Of a DNA stretch of 51,238 nt, positions 25,255-34,219 are shown piece after piece. The stretch's first letter is position 1, and every line of letters starts with the position of its first letter. The notes under the pieces are model-generated. The model was not told the DNA's origin, did not search any database, and was given only the letters and a program-made list of their open reading frames with translations. The DNA lies in the NCBI GenBank assembly GCA_016711225.1, contig JADJTK010000003.1:1-51238 (forward strand). Direction: 5' to 3'. The DNA is from Opitutaceae bacterium. GTDB lineage: Bacteria > Verrucomicrobiota > Verrucomicrobiia > Opitutales > Opitutaceae. Position numbers and translations under genes: made by a program.

Positions 25255-25888
25255 CTACTTCAGCGACTTCTTGCTGCGGGTTTCCTGCAGCTTCACCCCC
25301 GAGCTACGCCGCTCGAGGAAGCCGAGCGAGAGGTCGATGCACTCCTTCGCCTCGTCGACAGTCGTCGTGCCGATCGTCACCATGTCGCAGTCGCGCAACG
25401 TCGCCCAGACGAAGGCGAGCCCGACGGGCGGCAGAATCTTGCCGGCGGCCAGCGGCTTGATCGTCATCACCGGCTTCTTCGCCTCCTGAATGACCTTCAT
25501 CACCCAGTCGACCTCGACCTGCATGAGGAAGCCGGACGAGTTGTAGAGCTGGATATAGGTCTCGATGTGCCTGCGGCGAGTCGGCCGCCGCGCAGTCGGC
25601 GGCGAGGCTGAACGCCGGCGTGAGTACCAGAATCACCTTCTTGCCGGTGCGTTGCTCGGCGAGGCGCACAGCCTCGATCAACAGCGGCGAAGCCGGTCCC
25701 ATCACCGTGTCGACACCGCGATCGAGAAAGGTCCCGATCACCTCGGCGATCCGCTCGCGGGTCTGGTAGGCCTTGATGAAATTATCCTTGGCGAGGCTGG
25801 TGTGCGAGTAACCAAGAAACCAGTTCGTACCGACGATGAGCCGGGACACGGAGACGCAGCCGACGGTGGTGCGAGGAAAAACGTTCAT
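25255..25888 (-). CDS. TIM-barrel protein, aldo/keto-reductase-like, frameshifted
   Basis: The first frame from ATG 25888 gives VSRLIVGTNWFLGYSHTSLAKD, ERIAEVIGTFLDRGVDTVMGP and GKKVILVLTPAF. The second frame gives HIETYIQLYNSSGF, then MQVEVDWVMKVIQEAKKPVMTIKPLAAGKILPP and DMVTIGTTTVDEAKECIDLSL, ending KSLK. The alternating strand/helix pattern and the late K-P-L-A-A-G and G-T-T-T-x-D-E-A motifs are those of a TIM barrel close to aldo/keto reductases. The frames meet near 25560-25590. The total of about 210 residues is short for a barrel, so a deletion at the same place is likely in addition to a shift. Substrate unknown. Confidence 0.6.
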
Positions 25889-25995
25889 GGGGAAGAGCGT
25901 GGGGTCGTCCGAAGATTGACGCGCCCGCCCTCACGGCGGAAGCGAGAAGTGGGCCCGCGCCGCCTTTCTTCAGGGACCCGGTAAGCCCCGTTCGC

Positions 25996-27330
25996 TCACT
26001 CCTGCCGGCCGCGCTCCCGCACCTCCCGCAGCGAGGGTTCCGGCTCCGACGGCGGCCCACCACGTTTGGCCACGCCCACCCGCTGCGAAAGGTAGATCCC
26101 CGAGTGGCCGCTAAAGTGATACGCCACGAAACAGGCCACCGCAAAATACACGGCATAGGGCGCCCCGAAGAGTTCCAGGCCCATCACCGTACAGGCCAGC
26201 GGGGTGTTGGCCGCCCCGGCGAAAACAGCGATGAAGCCGAGCCCGGCAAACAGATCCACCGGCGCGCCCAGCAGCACCGCCAGCGCATTGCCCAAGGTCG
26301 CACCGATGAAGAACAACGGGGTGACCTCCCCGCCCTTGAAACCGGCCGCCAACGTCACCGCCGTGAAGAGCAGCTTCCACCACCAACTCCACGGCGTGGC
26401 CCCGCCCGACTGGAAGGCCGAGACCAGGGTCACCGCATCGGTGCCGGGCGGCGCGCTCACGCCCAGCCCGAGGTAGTCGCGCGTCCCGACCGCATAGACC
26501 AGCGCGATCACCAGGCCGGCACCGAGCACAGGGCGCAACCAAGCGATTGGGACGAGGCGCTCAAAGAGGTGTTGGAGCAGATGGGTCAGCTCCGCGAAGA
26601 GTCGGCTCACCAACCCAAAGGCGACAGCGGCGACCACGACCTTGGCCAGAAGCCATCCGTCAAACGGCAGTCGTCCGCTAAATGGTGCGGCAAAGGCGAT
26701 GTGGTATTGGACGTGCCCAATCCCCCACGCCGTACAGGTGAAATCGGCCACCACGCTCGCCACCAGCACCGGGATGAGCGCGTCGTAGCGCATACGGCCG
26801 ATCACAAGAACCTCCATCGCGAAAATCGCCCCGGCGAGCGGGGTGCCGAACACCGAGCCGAAACCCGCCGCCACCCCCGCCATGAGCAGCACCCGCATGT
26901 TGTCTTCGCCGAATCGACACAACCGGCCGTAACCACTCGCCAAGCTGCCGCCCATCTGCACCGCCGTGCCCTCGCGCCCGGCCGAGCCGCCGAAGAGGTG
27001 AGTAATCAGCGTGCCTACGAGGATGAGCGGGGCCATGCGGCGCGGCACACCGCCACCGGGCTCGTGGATCTGCTCAATGAGGAGATTACTGCCCCCGGCG
27101 GCCGGGCCGCCGAGATGTTGATAGAGCCAGCCCACCGCCATGCCGGCCACCGGCAACAAAAACAGCAGCCAGCCGTGTTGCCACCGCAGTTCGGTGACGC
27201 GGTCAAGCGACCAGAGGAAGAACGCGCTGGCCGAGCCGGCGAGCACGCCCACGGGCAGGACCAGCAGCGTCCAGAGCACGAGCTGGCGGAGCGCGCCGGC
27301 GTGCTCCCGCGGATCGAGCAGGCGCTTCAC
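25996..27330 (-). CDS. Fluoride/proton antiporter, CLC-F type
   Basis: 444 residues from a GTG at 27330 preceded by GGAG. It is a CLC fold with about 16-18 hydrophobic segments. The N-terminal anion-site loop reads GSNLLIEQIHEP (residues 80-91) instead of the GSGIP of chloride channels. HLFGGSAGREGTAVQMG (111-127) carries the gating glutamate E120. AGFKGGEVTPLFFIGA replaces the usual GGxFxP loop. To my knowledge this combination marks the EriC-F/CLC-F fluoride exporters. A fluoride riboswitch sits directly upstream, which settles the substrate. The frame is open upstream through the riboswitch, so a longer start would be wrong. It exports fluoride against a proton gradient. Confidence 0.93.
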   Translation of the reverse strand: MKRLLDPREHAGALRQLVLWTLLVLPVGVLAGSASAFFLWSLDRVTELRWQHGWLLFLLPVAGMAVGWLYQHLGGPAAGGSNLLIEQIHEPGGGVPRRMAPLILVGTLITHLFGGSAGREGTAVQMGGSLASGYGRLCRFGEDNMRVLLMAGVAAGFGSVFGTPLAGAIFAMEVLVIGRMRYDALIPVLVASVVADFTCTAWGIGHVQYHIAFAAPFSGRLPFDGWLLAKVVVAAVAFGLVSRLFAELTHLLQHLFERLVPIAWLRPVLGAGLVIALVYAVGTRDYLGLGVSAPPGTDAVTLVSAFQSGGATPWSWWWKLLFTAVTLAAGFKGGEVTPLFFIGATLGNALAVLLGAPVDLFAGLGFIAVFAGAANTPLACTVMGLELFGAPYAVYFAVACFVAYHFSGHSGIYLSQRVGVAKRGGPPSEPEPSLREVRERGRQE

Positions 27331-27434
27331 GCCCGTCTCCCGTCTTTGGGCGAATCGGATAGGCCGTCGCGCATTGAGCGCAGCAATCGAGCGCTGCCGC
27401 CGAGGCCGAGTTGGGTGGGAAGGGATGGATGCAT
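27327..27434 (-). CDS. Candidate 35-codon leader frame between riboswitch and CLC-F gene
   Basis: From ATG 27434 a frame of 35 codons (MHPSLPTQLGLGG...) ends in TGA at 27327-27329, which overlaps the GTG start of the transporter (GTGA). An AGGA lies 6 nt before the ATG (27441-27444). If translated, termination would deliver ribosomes to the transporter start, so riboswitch control of this site would control the transporter. The peptide shows no recognised domain. Given the many one-base errors in this sequence, it could instead be an N-terminal extension of the transporter shifted out of frame. Confidence 0.4.
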   Translation of the reverse strand: MHPSLPTQLGLGGSARLLRSMRDGLSDSPKDGRRA

Positions 27435-27440
27435 GAGGAG

Positions 27441-27466
27441 TCCTAGTGCGTTGTTTCGCAGTAGGA
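27441..27466 (-). promoter_or_regulatory. Ribosome-site-sequestering hairpin (riboswitch expression platform)
   Basis: On the minus strand TCCTACTGCG (27466-27457) pairs with CGCACTAGGA (27450-27441) around the loop AAACAA: nine base pairs and one C-C mismatch. The 5' arm is the 3' end of the fluoride aptamer; the 3' arm contains the AGGA ribosome site. The two structures exclude each other, so ligand binding should free AGGA. Confidence 0.65.
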
Positions 27467-27531
27467 GTCATCAGCGCCGATTCGGGTCGGGCGGTTCTCC
27501 CGCGCGGGCGGAAAGGCAGAATCCATTGCCG
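27458..27531 (-). promoter_or_regulatory. Fluoride riboswitch (crcB motif)
   Basis: Read on the minus strand, the aptamer begins GGCAATGGATTCTGCC (27530-27515) followed by TTTCCGCC, then a variable stem, and ends CGCTGATGACTCCTACTGC (27476-27458). These are the two conserved strands of the crcB motif (GGNRAUGG...GCC...CCGCC and GCUGAUGRCUCCUAC). It lies about 130 nt upstream of the CLC-F gene, the classical arrangement. Fluoride binding should stabilise the pseudoknot that uses the CUCCUAC end. Confidence 0.9.
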
Positions 27532-27624
27532 CGCGAATCTCAACGGTCCCTGCGGACCCATTCAAGGAAAACTTCCGCCGCCTGCTCCGCGCCAACCGGG
27601 CCCACCACGGGTGCGGCGCGCCAC

Positions 27625-29241
27625 TCACCGCCGCGGAGCCGCCAGCTCCTGCGCTTCCCGATACTGACGGCGGAAATGCTCGGTAAGTTCCTGGTCAAGT
27701 CGCATCCCGTCGAGCTTGTCCCGCGACGCGAGGCGGCGGCGGATCTCGCCACACACCCGATCGTAGTCGACGACAGAAAGGTCCTGCAACTTCGCCATCG
27801 CGCGTGCCGGCCGGCCGGCCGCCACGGCGTCGCGCCAAGCCTCGACCAGTTCCGGATGCGCATCCATGCACACGGCCCGGATCACGAATGACAGCTCCCG
27901 GAACAGCCCACCGGTCCACTCCGGCCGATAGACCATCACGTCAGCAAAATCGTAGGGATTGACCGCCGGATCGGAACGCGCCTCGGCCAATGCCGCATCG
28001 CTGTAGAAATCACGCCGCACCGGCAGGCGCCGCAGAGCGAAACGCGTGGGCCCGCCGGCCGTCCCCACCCGCAGATTCCACAGCGACTGCCCCTGCAGGG
28101 AAAGGACAAAGTCGACAAACGCGCGGGCCAGCTCCGGATGCGGAGCGCCGCGCAGCAGCGCGATCGGATCGGTGCTGTAGATCGAACCGCCGGCCGGCGT
28201 GACGAACCGCACCCGCCCGCCGTTGTCGCGCCGCCCCAGCACTTCCTCCTGGAAGCGGCCATAAAAATCGATACACACCCCCGCCGCCGCGTCGCCCTGC
28301 GCCACGTCGATGGGCGGTTTCTGCGAGCTATCGGTGAAGTAGCGCGCGTTCGCCGCCGCGAGCTGGAGTATCCGTAGCCCCTCGATCCAGCCTTCGCGCA
28401 CCGCCCGGGCCTCGCGTTTGGCCGCGTCCGGCTCGGTGGCAGTCAGCGCCGCTAGCCGGAGGTGAATCTGCTGTTGGATCACCATCTCATAGGCCTTGGC
28501 CACCGAGGCGCTCTTCGTCGGATCAACCAGCGCCACCTCGCCCAGAAGCCGCGGATTCGTCAGATCGGCCCAAGCGCTCGGCGCGGGCACCCCCAGTCGC
28601 TCGAGCGAATCGCGATTCGACAAGATACCATAGGACGAGAACACCGTGCCCACCCAGCGGCCCTGCGGATCGCCCAGCGGCTCCCCACCCCACTCTGACG
28701 GAATCACCGTCTCCACAAACCACTCCGGATGGCGCTGCCGCACGCCGCTATCCACCAAGCGGCCCGCACGCGCCTCGCGGGCAAATTCAAAGCCGCCTCC
28801 GCCGAAGAACAAATCGATGCCGGCCCCCACCGAGGAGGCCAGAAATGCCCGGCGCGCCGCTTCAGCCTCGGTGTCGTCTCCCGGACTATCATCGGGCACC
28901 AGCCGCTCGTCCATACAGGCGGATTCCACGGCGATGTTCCATTCGCGCCCCCTCCTCTCCCAGCTATTTCGGAAAGCCGTGCCATACTCGGAGCGCAGGA
29001 AGCGCGTGATCTCGTTGGCGCCGCCGATCACCCGCCAGCTCACGCTCACCGCCTGCCCGTGCTGCTGCCGATACCAGCGCTCGAATGCGGCGCCAAACTC
29101 GTGCCGGATCGCCTCGTTGTGGGGCGACACGATCACCAACTCCACCGCTCCATCGGGGACCCGCGAGGAGCGCGGGCGCAACGCGAACGGCACCACCAGC
29201 ACCACCGCCAATGCCGCCAGCACTAGATAGCGTAACCACAT
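27625..29241 (-). CDS. ABC transporter extracellular substrate-binding protein
   Basis: 538 residues from ATG 29241. An N-terminal signal anchor (WLRYLVLAALAVVLVVPFAL) is followed by a type-2 periplasmic binding protein: VELVIVSPHNEAIRHEFGAAFERWY, IDLFFGGGGFEFAREARAGRL, VFSSYGILSNRDSLERLGVPAPSAW and VRFVTPAGGSIYSTDPIALL. The pattern is that of iron(III)/polyamine-type binding proteins, though about 150 residues longer at the C-terminus than usual. There is no lipobox, so it may be membrane-anchored or released to the periplasm. It follows the ABC ATPase gene in the same direction after 117 bp. The ligand is unknown. Confidence 0.85.
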   Translation of the reverse strand: MWLRYLVLAALAVVLVVPFALRPRSSRVPDGAVELVIVSPHNEAIRHEFGAAFERWYRQQHGQAVSVSWRVIGGANEITRFLRSEYGTAFRNSWERRGREWNIAVESACMDERLVPDDSPGDDTEAEAARRAFLASSVGAGIDLFFGGGGFEFAREARAGRLVDSGVRQRHPEWFVETVIPSEWGGEPLGDPQGRWVGTVFSSYGILSNRDSLERLGVPAPSAWADLTNPRLLGEVALVDPTKSASVAKAYEMVIQQQIHLRLAALTATEPDAAKREARAVREGWIEGLRILQLAAANARYFTDSSQKPPIDVAQGDAAAGVCIDFYGRFQEEVLGRRDNGGRVRFVTPAGGSIYSTDPIALLRGAPHPELARAFVDFVLSLQGQSLWNLRVGTAGGPTRFALRRLPVRRDFYSDAALAEARSDPAVNPYDFADVMVYRPEWTGGLFRELSFVIRAVCMDAHPELVEAWRDAVAAGRPARAMAKLQDLSVVDYDRVCGEIRRRLASRDKLDGMRLDQELTEHFRRQYREAQELAAPRR

Positions 29242-29358
29242 GGCGGAATTATGGGGATGGCCCGGGTCTCCCGACCCGTGTTGCATGCGCGCCACGGGTC
29301 CGGAAACCGGTGCCACGCCACGCAATCAATTCGACGGCCGCTTGCATGGTGATTGTTC

Positions 29359-30427
29359 CTACGCCCGCAAGACCACCACATCCTCGGGATCCACCGTGGC
29401 CCAGAATTCGCCCCGGGCCGCCGTACCGAGCAGGCGCGGGTTGAGCTCATGCAGCGTCAGCACGACTTCGCCCGAACGGAATCGGTGCTGGGCGATCTCC
29501 CCGAGATAAAACGATTCCACAATCTGGCCACGCACCCCATTCTGGCCGGCCGCTTGGCGCGCCAGTCGCCAGCATTCCGGACGAATGGACACCACCACCT
29601 CCTCGCCGCGCCGCGGGATCACCCGCGGCACCGGCCACGCCCACAAACCGGCACACCGGGGTGTCGACGATGAGCCGGCCGTCCTCGGCGCCCACGATCT
29701 TGCCCGCCACGAAGTTGGTCTCCCCGATGAAGGCGGCCACCGTGCGCGTGGCCGGCCGCCCGTAGAGTTCGCGAGGGGTGCCCACTTGCAGTATGCGCCC
29801 GGCGTCCATCACCGCCATGCGGTCGGCGATGGCGAGGGCCTCCTTCTGGTCGTGGGTCACGTAGACGGTGGTGAGCTGGTGGTCCTTGCACACCCGGCGG
29901 ATCTCGCCGCGCATCTCGGTACGCAGGCGTGCGTCGAGATTGGAGAGCGGCTCATCCAGCAACAGGCAGCGCGGCCGCACGACCAAGGCGCGCGCCAGAG
30001 CCACGCGTTGCTGCTGGCCACCGGACAACTGGTTGGGTTTGCGCGCCCGATAGGCGCCCATCTGCACGGCCTCGAGGGCCTGCGCCACGCGCTGCTTGAT
30101 CTCCGCGCCGGGGACCTTCCGCTCCTCCAGCCCGAAGGCCACATTCTCCGCCACGGTCATATGCGGCCACAGCGCGTAACTCTGGAACACCATGCCGGTG
30201 TTGCGCTCATGCGGCGCCAGTCGGGTGACGTCGATCTCCCCAAAAAGCAGCTTCCCTTCGTCGGGCTGAAGGAAGCCTGCCAGGCAGCGCAACAGCGTCG
30301 TCTTCCCACAGCCGCTCGGGCCGAGGAGGAAGAAGAGCTCTCCGGGCTGGATCGCCAGGTCCAGCGACTGCAAGGCCAGGGTGGAGCCAAACCGCTTGGT
30401 GACTTTTTGGATGCCGATGGCGATCAT
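29359..30427 (-). CDS. ABC transporter ATPase (iron/spermidine type), one-base frameshift
   Basis: From ATG 30427: Walker A GPSGCGKTT (residues 36-44), Q-loop FQSYALWPH, signature LSGGQ (134-138), Walker B LLLDEP (155-160) and the H-loop in VYVTHDQKEAL. The first frame continues to GETNFVAGKIVG, the start of the TOBE domain. The TOBE domain then continues in another frame: WAWPVPRVIPRRGEEVVVSIRPE to VDPEDVVVLRA, stop at 29359. The A run 29645-29647 (TTT on the coding strand) is the likely site: two instead of three restores RLWAWPVP. It energises import together with the downstream binding protein. No permease gene is adjacent, so the transporter is incomplete here. Confidence 0.88.
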
Positions 30428-30674
30428 GGGTGGGGGATCCCGTCGCCCCGAGGCAACGACCGCCTCCCGGCGAAGTCAAGGCGGGCACCGGGGCGCGCCA
30501 GCCACCCATCGCCACCTCCGGCCAGCATGGCGGCAAACCTTCCGCGCGGCACCCAGCCGGACATTGTCCTGAGCGACCGCGCCCCATTTGTGCCCCCTCA
30601 CGGCACCCCTGCGGCAGCCCCCCCGAATCCCGATTGCCTGTGCTCGCGCAGTCCGCTTAACCTCATTCTCGCCC

Positions 30675-31250
30675 ATGACCGCCCGCGTCAAAATTCCCGC
30701 CCACCAGGACCTCGCTGAAACTCTCGTCTCCGAAGCCCAAATCAAACGCCGCCTCGGCGTGCTCGGCCGCGAGATCAACCGCGCCTACGCGGGGAAGGAG
30801 ATCACGGTCATCGCCATCATCAATGGGGCGATGTTCTTCGCCGCCGACCTGCTGCGCGAAATCGCCTGCCCGATCCGGCTGGATTGCGTGCGCGTCTCCA
30901 GCTACCGCAACGCCACCCAGTCCATCGGCGTGCCCGAAATCAAGAATAGCTTCACCCTCGACATCGAGAATCGGGACGTACTGCTCATCGACGACATCCT
31001 CGACACCGGCAAAACGCTCGCCCTCGTGGTCGAGCTGATCCGGAAGATGAATCCAGCCAGCGTGCGCACCTGCGTGCTGCTCGACAAACACGGCCGCCGG
31101 GAGGTGCCCTTCGAGGCCGATTTCACCGGTTTCCAAATCCCCGACCGCTTCGTGGTCGGCTACGGCCTGGATTTCGCCGAGCGCTACCGCAATCTTCCCT
31201 GCATCGGCGTACTCAAGCCCGAGCTGCAGAACCCGCCCGAGTGGGCCTAG
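30675..31250 (+). CDS. hpt: Hypoxanthine phosphoribosyltransferase
   Basis: 191 residues from ATG 30675. A type I phosphoribosyltransferase with the PRPP-binding motif VLLIDDILDTGKT (residues 102-114), and the flexible-loop/purine region SSYRNATQS followed later by PDRFVVGYGLDFAERYRNLP, the purine-specific end of HGPRTases. It salvages hypoxanthine and guanine to IMP and GMP in the cytoplasm. Length is normal. It diverges from the ABC ATPase gene on the minus strand, with about 250 bp between starts, and converges on the amidohydrolase gene. Confidence 0.94.
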   Translation: MTARVKIPAHQDLAETLVSEAQIKRRLGVLGREINRAYAGKEITVIAIINGAMFFAADLLREIACPIRLDCVRVSSYRNATQSIGVPEIKNSFTLDIENRDVLLIDDILDTGKTLALVVELIRKMNPASVRTCVLLDKHGRREVPFEADFTGFQIPDRFVVGYGLDFAERYRNLPCIGVLKPELQNPPEWA

Positions 31251-31285
31251 GAAACGGTCGTCCTTCGTCCTCTCGTTTCCTGATA

Positions 31286-31328
31286 ACGGGCTGCGCCCGT
31301 CGGCTTGCGAAGCTCGCAGGAGCTTCGC
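31286..31328. terminator. Two hairpins between convergent genes, probable bidirectional terminator
   Basis: Between hpt and the convergent amidohydrolase gene lie ACGGGC-TGC-GCCCGT (31286-31300) and GCGAAGCTC-GCAG-GAGCTTCGC (31307-31328). The second is a perfect 9-bp stem with a 4-nt loop. T runs are short, so Rho-independent function is likely but not certain. The second hairpin may also be a copy of a dispersed repeat. Confidence 0.5.
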
Positions 31329-31373
31329 CCACGATCGGGCAAAGAGGCCGATCCGTCGGATCCGACCGATCGC

Positions 31374-32269
31374 TCAGAGCTCACCACCCCGCAGCCGCTG
31401 CCAATTGCCGCCGAGCACCGCCGCCAGCTCCGCCTCGATCAGGCCGCTGCCACCGATTTCGTTGAGGAAGCGGCCAAACTCCGGCTCCGCCTGGGTCTTT
31501 GGATAAAGCCGTAACGGATAATCCGAACCGTACACGATTCGCTCCGCACCCACCGCCTTCGCCACCAGCGGGAAAACCTCGGGCCGATAGAGCAGAGGCG
31601 AGGCCGCAGTATCGTAATACACATTCGCCAGCGGCTGGGCCACTGCCGGTTCAACTCGAAGAACGGCAACAGCCCGCCCCAATGCGCGAGCACAAACCGC
31701 ACGTCGGGATGCCGCGCCGCCAGCGCCAACAGCTCCAGGAACGGCGTCTCCACCCGTCCGGGATACGGGCGCCCCGCCGGCTCGGTCACGTGCAGATTCA
31801 CCGGCCAGCGCCAGTCCGCCGCCCGCTCGAGGGCCGCGGCCAGGGCCGGATCGTCATAGCCAAAGCCCTGCGCGGGGGGACAAAGCTCGCCGATCCCGGT
31901 CAACCCCTCTTCCCGGCACCGCGCCAACTCCCCCAGCACGCCAGCGGTTCCCGCACCCGCATGCACAGTGGCGAAAGCCTCCAGCCGATCCGGGTGCCGC
32001 CGCACGCACTGCGCATAGAAACGGTTCTGCTCGGCGCACGTCGCCGCCTGCTCCCAATACCAGCCCAGGAGCACCGAGCGATCGACGCCGGCCACATCCA
32101 TGTCGCGCAGCAACCGCGCGAGATCGGCCCACCCCTGCAGGCTCGTGCCGCCGTCGGCTCGAGGGCCGACCATCGCCGCCCAGCGCGTCTCACCCCTCGC
32201 CTCCGCCCAGCCCACCGGGTCCGCGTTCGCGGCGTCAGGATAAAGGTGGACGTGGCAGTCAGTGATCAT
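31374..32269 (-). CDS. Amidohydrolase (amidohydrolase_2 family), one-base frameshift
   Basis: From ATG 32269: MITDCHVHLYPD supplies the metal-binding H-x-H. Next come GVDRSVLLGWYW, GIGELCPPAQGF, WPVNLHVTEPAG (metal H) and VRFVLAHWGGLLPFFELNR (metal H). In another frame it continues PAVAQPLANVYYDTAASPLLY and GAERIVYGSDYPLRLYP, containing the catalytic aspartate, and ends at TGA 31374-31376. All parts of a TIM-barrel PF04909 amidohydrolase are present in order. One extra G at 31646-31647 (GGG for GG on the coding strand) joins the halves. The family includes decarboxylases and hydrolases of small carboxylates; the substrate is unknown. Confidence 0.87.
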
Positions 32270-32442
32270 GCGCGCCCCGCAGCGTTGCCGGGCGCCTCTA
32301 CCGTCGCAAGTACAGGCAATCGGGTTGGCTCCAAATGACGCTCCTCGATGAGCGTCAGGGATCGACGACTCGCGCCGCCTGTTCTGCAACGCGCGATTCT
32401 GCACGCCCATCGCCTGCGTTGCCACTCGCGCAGGCCACCGCG

Positions 32443-34110
32443 CTATTTCCGTAGGTGGAACGGAATATCGATCTGCATCCGGGTGAAGACCGGCTTCCCA
32501 TCCTTTGTCCCGGGTCGAAAACGCCAACGGGCCAGCGCCTCCACGGCAGCCGCGGAAAACGCCGGGTGATCCGAAGATACCACGCGCAAATCCACAGCTG
32601 AGCCATCTTCCCCAACCAGGAATTGGACCCTCACCGTTCCGTCTATCTGAGACGCCACAAGCTCTGCGGGATAAGTTGGTTTCGCCGCGTCGATCACAAC
32701 TGGGGCGGAATCGAGTCCGGCTTGCTTCGCTTGGTCGTCATTTCCCGCCTCCGCAATTCGCCGATAAATCTCCTCGTCGCTCAACGCCAGCGCCTGATGG
32801 AAGGCCTCCTTGGGCGAAGCTCCGGCTTCGATGAAGTCTGCCGTCAGACTCGAGCGATAGTGGCGCGCTGCACCCGCTTCACGCAGGAGGCTGAGGATCT
32901 CGTTGTGGGTCGCCTCGGTCTGGGGCTGGAAAGCCAAGAGAAACGCCAAGGAGTTGCGGGCCGCGACGCCCTCAACTGCTCCGGCCTCGACCTCGGTTCG
33001 GAGATGATTGATAGCCCCGAGTTGCACACTCGCGTCTCCAATTCCGTAGCTCGCCAGCGCCAGCGCCGAGAGCACCGAGCCCTCCGTCGCCGCGCGCCGG
33101 AACCACTCGATGGCCGCATCATCGTCGCCGGCCTTCTTCAACCGACGCGCCCAGAGTTCCATCCCCTCAAGGTCGCCGCTCGTGGCCAGTTCCTCGGACC
33201 AGCGCGCCACTTGCTCCAGGGTGGCATCTTCGAGGATGCCGTCCTTTTCCGCCCTGATGAACAATCGCCTCGCCGAGGCATTGCCGAGTTCCGCCGCAGC
33301 CACCATGAGATCGCTTGCCTGCGCACCGGTCGCCGGCTCCAGTATTCCGATACTCTGCGCACTCGCGAGCACGAACGCACCCTCGCTCTCGCCGGCCGCC
33401 CATGCCTGGCGCAACCAACGCTCCGCCGCCTCCGGCCCGCCGGCGCGCGTTTCGTCAGCCAGCAGAATCCTGCCCAGCTCGGCCATCGCCCGGGCATTGC
33501 CGGCTTCAGCCGCCGCCGTGATCAACCTTTCACCATGCGCCCTGTTGCCGGCACCCTCTCCGTAGCGCAGCAGCAGCCCGAGTGTCAGCGCCGCATCGGC
33601 GTCCCCGGTCAGCGCCCGCTTCTCCAGCTCGACGCGTTCCGCGCCCTCATCGAGGCCAGACGCCAACGCCTGTTTGCGTTTCAGTTCGGCGGTCAATTTC
33701 GCGAAATCCGTGGGGCGAAGCATCTGCGTTCGCACGTGTTTTGCCGACTCGGGCGAGATCATCGCGCGACCGGCTACGCGAGGCCCTGATCGGTTCGCTT
33801 CGGGCGTGGAGCGGATTGCCACCCCAACAGGAGCGCCCGACGGGAGATCCGACACGGGCCCATCCTTAACCACTACCGAGGACGCGGCAGACGCAGCTGC
33901 AGTTCGCGCACACGCCCGCAACCCGGCCTCATCCGTAGTGTCGGCCGCACCGGCGCTGCGGTTCGGGGCCGTGCCGACGAGAGTCCCCGCTCGCGCCGTC
34001 GTGGGCAGGTCGGCGCTCGGCCACCCAGCATGACGGCGCATCGCCACCAGTGTGAGCCCAAGCACCGCACAGCCTCCAAATACAATCCAAACTCTGGTTC
34101 GGCCTCGCAT
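32443..34110 (-). CDS. Sel1-repeat protein with C-terminal TonB domain
   Basis: 555 residues from ATG 34110 (an upstream ATG at 34173 is also in frame). The order is a membrane helix near the start (VWIVFGGCAVLGLTLVAM), a Ser/Ala-rich linker to about residue 130, Sel1/TPR-like helical repeats (about 160-430; DADAALTLGLLLRYGEG, GNARAMAELGRIL, DDAAIEWFRRAATEG), and a TonB C-terminal domain. The last contains KPTYPAELVASQIDGTVRVQF and FSAAAVEALARWRFRP, with the Y-P and W-R-F motifs typical of energy-transducer TonB domains. It spans the periplasm. The Sel1 part suggests protein binding, so it could be a dedicated TonB for a partner receptor or a scaffold protein. Confidence 0.85.
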   Translation of the reverse strand: MRGRTRVWIVFGGCAVLGLTLVAMRRHAGWPSADLPTTARAGTLVGTAPNRSAGAADTTDEAGLRACARTAAASAASSVVVKDGPVSDLPSGAPVGVAIRSTPEANRSGPRVAGRAMISPESAKHVRTQMLRPTDFAKLTAELKRKQALASGLDEGAERVELEKRALTGDADAALTLGLLLRYGEGAGNRAHGERLITAAAEAGNARAMAELGRILLADETRAGGPEAAERWLRQAWAAGESEGAFVLASAQSIGILEPATGAQASDLMVAAAELGNASARRLFIRAEKDGILEDATLEQVARWSEELATSGDLEGMELWARRLKKAGDDDAAIEWFRRAATEGSVLSALALASYGIGDASVQLGAINHLRTEVEAGAVEGVAARNSLAFLLAFQPQTEATHNEILSLLREAGAARHYRSSLTADFIEAGASPKEAFHQALALSDEEIYRRIAEAGNDDQAKQAGLDSAPVVIDAAKPTYPAELVASQIDGTVRVQFLVGEDGSAVDLRVVSSDHPAFSAAAVEALARWRFRPGTKDGKPVFTRMQIDIPFHLRK

Positions 34111-34219
34111 CGCCCGGCACCCTGGCTCGGTCACGGCCAACAGGCAACCACAGTGTGACGACAACGAACTCACCTCCCCCGCTCACTGCTTGCGGCTGGC
34201 ACGAGATTGACCGAGCGTC

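Noticed and set aside
25996..27561. Longer start for the CLC-F transporter at 27471 or 27561
   Set aside because: Those starts lie inside the fluoride aptamer and the added residues are basic low-complexity; the GTG at 27330 has a ribosome site and matches the expected N-terminus.
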